Source: an uncultured Faecalibacterium sp.
GTDB taxonomy: Bacteria > Bacillota > Clostridia > Oscillospirales > Ruminococcaceae
Direction of reading: 5' to 3'
Length of the DNA: 7,849 nt
Assembly: GCA_945982465.1 (NCBI GenBank)
Contig: CAMFSB010000070.1
Coordinates: 1-7,849, forward strand
Positions 5,056-7,849 of the stretch are shown here, piece by piece. Within the stretch, counting starts at the first letter, position 1. Every line of letters starts with the position of its first letter. Under the pieces are notes generated by a model. That model was not told where the DNA came from, ran no database searches, and saw nothing but the letters and a program-made list of their open reading frames with translations. Both the position numbers and the translations under genes were made by a program.

Positions 5056-6189
5056 ATGCTGCCTGCCATGAACCGCGAACTGCTGACGCTGGAGCCCAGC
5101 GGCATCCGCCGCTTTACCGCCCTGGCCAGAGCCACCCCTGGCTGCGCCATGCTGACCATCGGCGAGCCGGACCTGAACACGCCGGAGCCGATCAAAACCG
5201 CCTGCAAGCAGGCGCTGGACGCCAACAAGACCCACTACCCGGTCAACGCGGGCGATTTGGAGCTGCGGCAGGCCGTGTGCGCGTTTGAAGCCGCCCGCAA
5301 CGGCTATGATTACGCCGAAAACGAGGTGCTCATCACCCACGGCGCCACCGAAGCGCTGTTTGTGGCCATGCGGGGCGTGCTGAACCCCGGCGACGAGGTG
5401 ATCGTACCCACCCCTGCCTTTGGGCTGTACGAGACCATTGCGCGGCTGGCCGGGGCGGTGGTGGTGCCGCTGGACACCGCCCGCACCGGCTTCCAGATCG
5501 ACGAGGCGGCGCTGCAGGCCGCCATCACCCCCAAAACCAAGCTGCTGGTGCTCAACTCGCCCAACAATCCCACCGGCGTGGTGTACACCCAGGCCACGCT
5601 GGAGGGCGTGCGCCGGGCCGTGGAGGGCCGGCCCATCTTTGTGCTTTGCGACGATGTGTACAGCCAGCTGGTCTACGCGCCCTGCCCGCTGTTCGCCCGG
5701 TTCCGCGCGCTGCGCGAGCAGTTGCTGGTGGTGCAGAGTTTTTCAAAGCCCTATGCCATGACCGGCTGGCGCATGGGCTACCTGATGGGCGACGCCCGCG
5801 TGATCGAAAAGCTGCTGCTGTACCATGCGGCCACCGTGGTGTCGGTGGCCAGCTATGCGCAGGACGCCTGCATCGAAGCGCTGCGGCAGGACGTGGCCCC
5901 TACGGTGCGGCTGTACCGTGCCCGCCGCGACCGGATGCTGGCGGCGTTGGACGCCATGGGCCTGCCGGCCGCCCGGCCCGAGGGCGCGTTTTATGTGTTC
6001 CCCTCCATCGCCCGCTATGGGTTAAGCTCGGAGGAGTTCTGCACCCGCGCCATCACCGAGGGCAGGGTGGCCGCCGTGCCTGGCAGCTGCTTTGGCGCCG
6101 AGGGGTACATCCGGCTTTCGTACTGCTGCTCTGCCGAACAGATCGACACTGCGCTGGCACGGCTGGCGGCGTTTTTGAAAACGCTGTAA
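5056..6189 (+). CDS. patA: PLP aminotransferase, probable N-acetyl-LL-diaminopimelate aminotransferase (PatA)
   Basis: The 377-residue protein is a fold-type I (class I/II) aminotransferase with strong likeness to B. subtilis PatA: LEPSGIRRFTALA near the start, LTIGEPDLNTPEPIK, YPVNAGDLELRQAV, NSPNNPTGVV (168-177, with Asn171), CDDVYSQLVY (Asp199 for the cofactor pyridine nitrogen, Tyr202), SFSKPYAMTGWRMGY with PLP lysine Lys231, PEGAFYVFPSI and YIRLSYCCS with the carboxylate-binding Arg353. It converts N-acetyl-2-amino-6-oxopimelate to N-acetyl-LL-DAP with glutamate as amino donor. GGAGG at 5043-5047 supports the ATG at 5056; an ATG four codons later is a less likely start. It follows the deacetylase gene by 33 bases, so the two form an operon and cover successive steps. 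Broad-specificity aminotransferase activity cannot be excluded from sequence. Confidence 0.88.
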   Translation: MLPAMNRELLTLEPSGIRRFTALARATPGCAMLTIGEPDLNTPEPIKTACKQALDANKTHYPVNAGDLELRQAVCAFEAARNGYDYAENEVLITHGATEALFVAMRGVLNPGDEVIVPTPAFGLYETIARLAGAVVVPLDTARTGFQIDEAALQAAITPKTKLLVLNSPNNPTGVVYTQATLEGVRRAVEGRPIFVLCDDVYSQLVYAPCPLFARFRALREQLLVVQSFSKPYAMTGWRMGYLMGDARVIEKLLLYHAATVVSVASYAQDACIEALRQDVAPTVRLYRARRDRMLAALDAMGLPAARPEGAFYVFPSIARYGLSSEEFCTRAITEGRVAAVPGSCFGAEGYIRLSYCCSAEQIDTALARLAAFLKTL

Positions 6190-6240
6190 CGGCAGCCCTT
6201 TGCCCAAATCGTACAAAGCGCCGCATTTTGCCCTGCCCAG

Positions 6241-6290
6241 ACGAAAAAAGTTCGTAATTTTTTACCGCAAAAAAGCAATTGCATTTTTGC
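6241..6290. repeat. AT-rich stem-loop and 24-bp imperfect palindrome between patA and the riboswitch promoter
   Basis: ACGAA (6241-6245) pairs with TTCGT (6251-6255) and is followed by AATTTTTT, a weak terminator-like element for patA. Next to it, 6267-6290 is a 24-bp palindrome with one mismatched pair, centred on GCAATTGC (6275-6282). The palindrome reaches the -35 region of the promoter for the riboswitch transcript. It could be an operator or simply an AT-rich upstream element. No clear strong terminator for patA is visible. Confidence 0.35.
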
Positions 6291-6310
6291 GCGCTTTCGT
6301 GTAGTATAAT
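6279..6310 (+). promoter_or_regulatory. Promoter of the lysine riboswitch-dapAB transcript
   Basis: A perfect TATAAT at 6305-6310 places the start about 7 bases on, near 6317-6318, exactly where the aptamer's first helix begins. The -35 is poor: TTGCAT at 6279-6284 lies 20 bases upstream, longer than ideal. The A/T-rich upstream tract may compensate. Confidence 0.65.
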
Positions 6311-6317
6311 AGCAATC

Positions 6318-6480
6318 AGATAGAGGCGCACCGCACCATGAGTATGCCGGCTGCAAGGCAGCGCAGCCGTTGGCCGGCAAAAAGGGGTGGGTGCCGAAGG
6401 CGAGGCCCGGCGCAGGCTTCGTGCTGGGCCGGTCAGCGAACAGCTGTCGGACTGTCGCACCCCGGTGCGGAGAGCTATCT
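6318..6480 (+). ncRNA. Lysine (L-box) riboswitch aptamer
   Basis: The conserved L-box pieces appear in order: AGATAGAGGCGCA at the 5' side, the ATGAGTATGCC loop-E segment (6338-6348), GGGTGCCGAAGG (about 6389-6400), GTGCTGGGC (6421-6429), CTGTCGCAC (6452-6460) and GCGGAGAGCTATCT closing the domain. Helix P1 is AGATAG (6318-6323) with CTATCT (6475-6480). The P2 base is TGCCGGC (6345-6351) with GCCGGCA (6373-6379). P5 is CGCAC (6456-6460) with GTGCG (6465-6469). The fit to the B. subtilis lysC leader layout is close. It should bind L-lysine and shut down the dapA-dapB genes downstream. Confidence 0.96.
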
Positions 6481-6555
6481 TTTACAGGTGAAGTCCCTTT
6501 GCGCGCCGCAGGCCGCGGCGCTTTGGGGATGCGCTGCAAGCACATTTGTAAAGGA
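6478..6555 (+). promoter_or_regulatory. Riboswitch antiterminator helix
   Basis: TCTTTTACAGGTG (6478-6490) can form 13 continuous pairs (three G/U) with CATTTGTAAAGGA (6543-6555). The left strand shares 6478-6480 with the 3' strand of aptamer P1 and the right strand shares 6550-6555 with the terminator stem, so the structures exclude each other. The enclosed sequence folds as its own helix, GCGCCGC (6503-6509) with GCGGCGC (6515-6521). Confidence 0.75.
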
Positions 6556-6581
6556 CAAGCCCGCAGGGGCCTGTCCTTTTT
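6550..6581 (+). terminator. Lysine-dependent intrinsic terminator of the riboswitch
   Basis: AAAGGACAAGCCC (6550-6562) pairs with GGGCCTGTCCTTT (6567-6579) around a GCAG loop with a single A/C mismatch, and the T-run extends to 6581. It forms when lysine stabilises the aptamer and the antiterminator cannot form. The remaining bases to the dapA start (6582-6671) hold only the ribosome site and a GGATCGATCC palindrome (6591-6600). Confidence 0.9.
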
Positions 6582-6671
6582 CTGTATCAGGGATCGATCC
6601 AATCAGATTTGCGCCGCGGGCGGCGGATGGCACGCAAACCCCCGGGACGCCGGAACATGGAGGTTGTAAAC

Positions 6672-7562
6672 ATGAGTGAACCGATTTTCAAGGGCATTGC
6701 CACCGCGCTGGTCACGCCGTTTTTTGCCGACGGCAGCGTGGACTACGAAAGCTATGGCCGCCTGCTGGACTGGCAGATCGAAAGCGGCGTCAACGCGCTG
6801 GTGGCCTGCGGCACCACGGGCGAAGGCTCGACGCTTTCGGACGAAGAGCACAAGGCTGTGCTGCGCTATACCGTTGAGCGTGTGGCTGGCCGGGTGCCGG
6901 TGATCGCAGGCACCGGCTCCAACGATACGGCCTATGCCATCGAGCTGACCAAGTATGCCTGCTCCATCGGCGCCGACGCCATGCTGGTGGTGACCCCCTA
7001 CTACAACAAGGCCACCCAGGAGGGGCTGTACCGCAGCTTTACGGCCATTGCCGATGCTTCCACCAAGCCCGTTATCCTGTACAACGTGCCCTCGCGCACC
7101 GGCTGCAACATCGCTGTGTCCACGGCCGCGCGCCTGGCCGAGCACCCGATGATCCGCGGCATCAAGGAGGCCAGCGGCGATATCTCCCACATTGTGGAGC
7201 TGGCCGCCGCCACCGCCGGCAAGCTGGACATCTACTCCGGCAACGATGACCAGATCGTGCCCATCCTGGCCATGGGCGGCCTGGGCTGCATTTCGGTGCT
7301 TTCCAACGTGCTGCCCCGCGAGACCGTGGCCATCTGCGACAAATTCTTTGCCGGGGACGTGGCGGGCGCTGCCGCTTTGCAGTGCAAGTACCTGCCGCTG
7401 ATCAAGGCGCTGTTCAGCGAAGTGAACCCCATCCCCGCCAAGGCGGCCACCGCCGCCATGGGCTTTGGCGCCAACGCCCTGCGCCTGCCGCTGACCCCGA
7501 TGGAGCCGGCCCACGAGCAGGTGCTGCTGGACTGCATGCGCGCTGCGGGGGTGAACGTATGA
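6672..7562 (+). CDS. dapA: 4-hydroxy-tetrahydrodipicolinate synthase (DapA)
   Basis: The 296-residue protein is a TIM-barrel class I aldolase-like enzyme that condenses pyruvate with aspartate 4-semialdehyde, the first step unique to DAP and lysine. Active-site residues are all in place: Thr48-Thr49 (CGTTGEGSTL), Tyr111 (VTPYYNK), Tyr137 and Arg142 (LYNVPSRTG) and the Schiff-base Lys165 (GIKEASGD). Length is typical. The frame opens at 6609, but GGAGG at 6659-6663 is 8 bases before the ATG at 6672, and the protein family starts there (MSEPIFKGIATALVTPF). The gene lies directly downstream of the lysine riboswitch, so its expression should fall when lysine is plentiful. It overlaps dapB by four bases. 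Related pyruvate lyases (NanA, KDG aldolase) are unlikely given the motifs and neighbours. Confidence 0.97.
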   Translation: MSEPIFKGIATALVTPFFADGSVDYESYGRLLDWQIESGVNALVACGTTGEGSTLSDEEHKAVLRYTVERVAGRVPVIAGTGSNDTAYAIELTKYACSIGADAMLVVTPYYNKATQEGLYRSFTAIADASTKPVILYNVPSRTGCNIAVSTAARLAEHPMIRGIKEASGDISHIVELAAATAGKLDIYSGNDDQIVPILAMGGLGCISVLSNVLPRETVAICDKFFAGDVAGAAALQCKYLPLIKALFSEVNPIPAKAATAAMGFGANALRLPLTPMEPAHEQVLLDCMRAAGVNV

Positions 7563-7849
7563 GAGTGCTGGTACACGGCGCGGCCGGCCATATGGGCCGC
7601 GAAGTGGCACGGCTGGCCGCCGAGGGTTATGCCGGCGCGGCGCCCGGCCCGCAGGTGGACGCCTTTGCCGGCGGCACGGGCGGCATTCTGCCCGCACTGG
7701 ACCAGGCCGGCCCGGCGGATGTGATCGTGGATTTTTCGCATCACACGGCGGTGCCCGGCCTGCTGGACTACGCGGTGGAAAAGCGCCTGCCGGTGGTCGT
7801 TGCCACCACCGGCTGCACCGAGGAGGAAAAGCTGGCCATTGTCAGGGCG
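7559..7849 (+). CDS. dapB: 4-hydroxy-tetrahydrodipicolinate reductase (DapB), 5' part only
   Basis: The first 97 codons are present and the frame is still open at the window edge. The N-terminus MRVLVHGAAGHMGREVARL is the nucleotide-binding Rossmann motif of DapB (G-A-A-G-x-M-G-R). VIVDFSHH (residues about 60-67) and VVVATTGCTEEE (about 83-94) are further DapB signatures around the cofactor and substrate pocket. The enzyme reduces the DapA product with NAD(P)H to tetrahydrodipicolinate, the DapH substrate. The ATG overlaps the dapA stop as ATGA and has no strong ribosome site of its own, which points to translational coupling. The segment between the Rossmann motif and VDFSHH is short, as in other compact Firmicute DapB proteins. 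The catalytic C-terminal domain is outside the window. Confidence 0.95.
   Translation, partial: MRVLVHGAAGHMGREVARLAAEGYAGAAPGPQVDAFAGGTGGILPALDQAGPADVIVDFSHHTAVPGLLDYAVEKRLPVVVATTGCTEEEKLAIVRA

Noticed and set aside
6603..7697. A 364-codon minus-strand open frame opposite dapA
   Set aside because: dapA on the plus strand has every catalytic residue. The opposing frame shows no domain and no ribosome site.
1..7849. CRISPR arrays, tRNA or rRNA genes, insertion sequences and toxin-antitoxin pairs
   Set aside because: No regularly spaced repeats, cloverleaf-like segments, transposase motifs or terminal inverted repeats were seen. The XRE-ImmA pair is a repressor and protease rather than a standard toxin-antitoxin module.

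Overview
The window reads as chromosomal DNA from a GC-rich, low-AT-codon Firmicute, most likely a gut clostridium of the Oscillospiraceae/Ruminococcaceae type (Faecalibacterium, Gemmiger or Subdoligranulum-like). The grounds are strong AGGAGG-type ribosome sites before most genes, Bacillus-type DapH and PatA proteins, a lysine (L-box) riboswitch and high third-position GC. The genus is inference; no rRNA or other marker is present.

Left part (1-2942): a regulatory region (1-284) carries three copies of a 14-bp near-palindrome and two overlapping divergent promoters. It precedes an XRE-family repressor and an ImmA/IrrE metallopeptidase, the usual repressor plus anti-repressor protease pair. 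An uncharacterised HD-domain hydrolase and a YghZ/Gpr-type aldo-keto reductase follow on the same strand. A bidirectional terminator closes this block.

Right part (2958-7849): a diaminopimelate (DAP)/lysine gene group. dapH lies on the minus strand, divergent from an N-acetyl-DAP deacetylase (dapL in the B. subtilis sense) and patA. These three give the acetylase branch from tetrahydrodipicolinate to LL-DAP. Next comes a 482-base gap holding a promoter, a complete lysine riboswitch and its terminator/antiterminator platform, then dapA and the 5' part of dapB, which overlap by ATGA. Together the genes cover aspartate semialdehyde plus pyruvate to LL-DAP, for peptidoglycan and lysine. Aspartokinase, asd, dapF and lysA are not in the window.

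Most of the content is well-understood metabolism. The points most worth a second look are: the operator array and back-to-back promoters at the left end, whose divergent gene lies outside the window; a Cys-to-Gly change at a metal-ligand position of the deacetylase; the split control of the pathway; and near-identical extended -10 elements at the two divergent dap promoters. I did not find a clearly novel multi-gene system, CRISPR array, tRNA, rRNA or insertion sequence.
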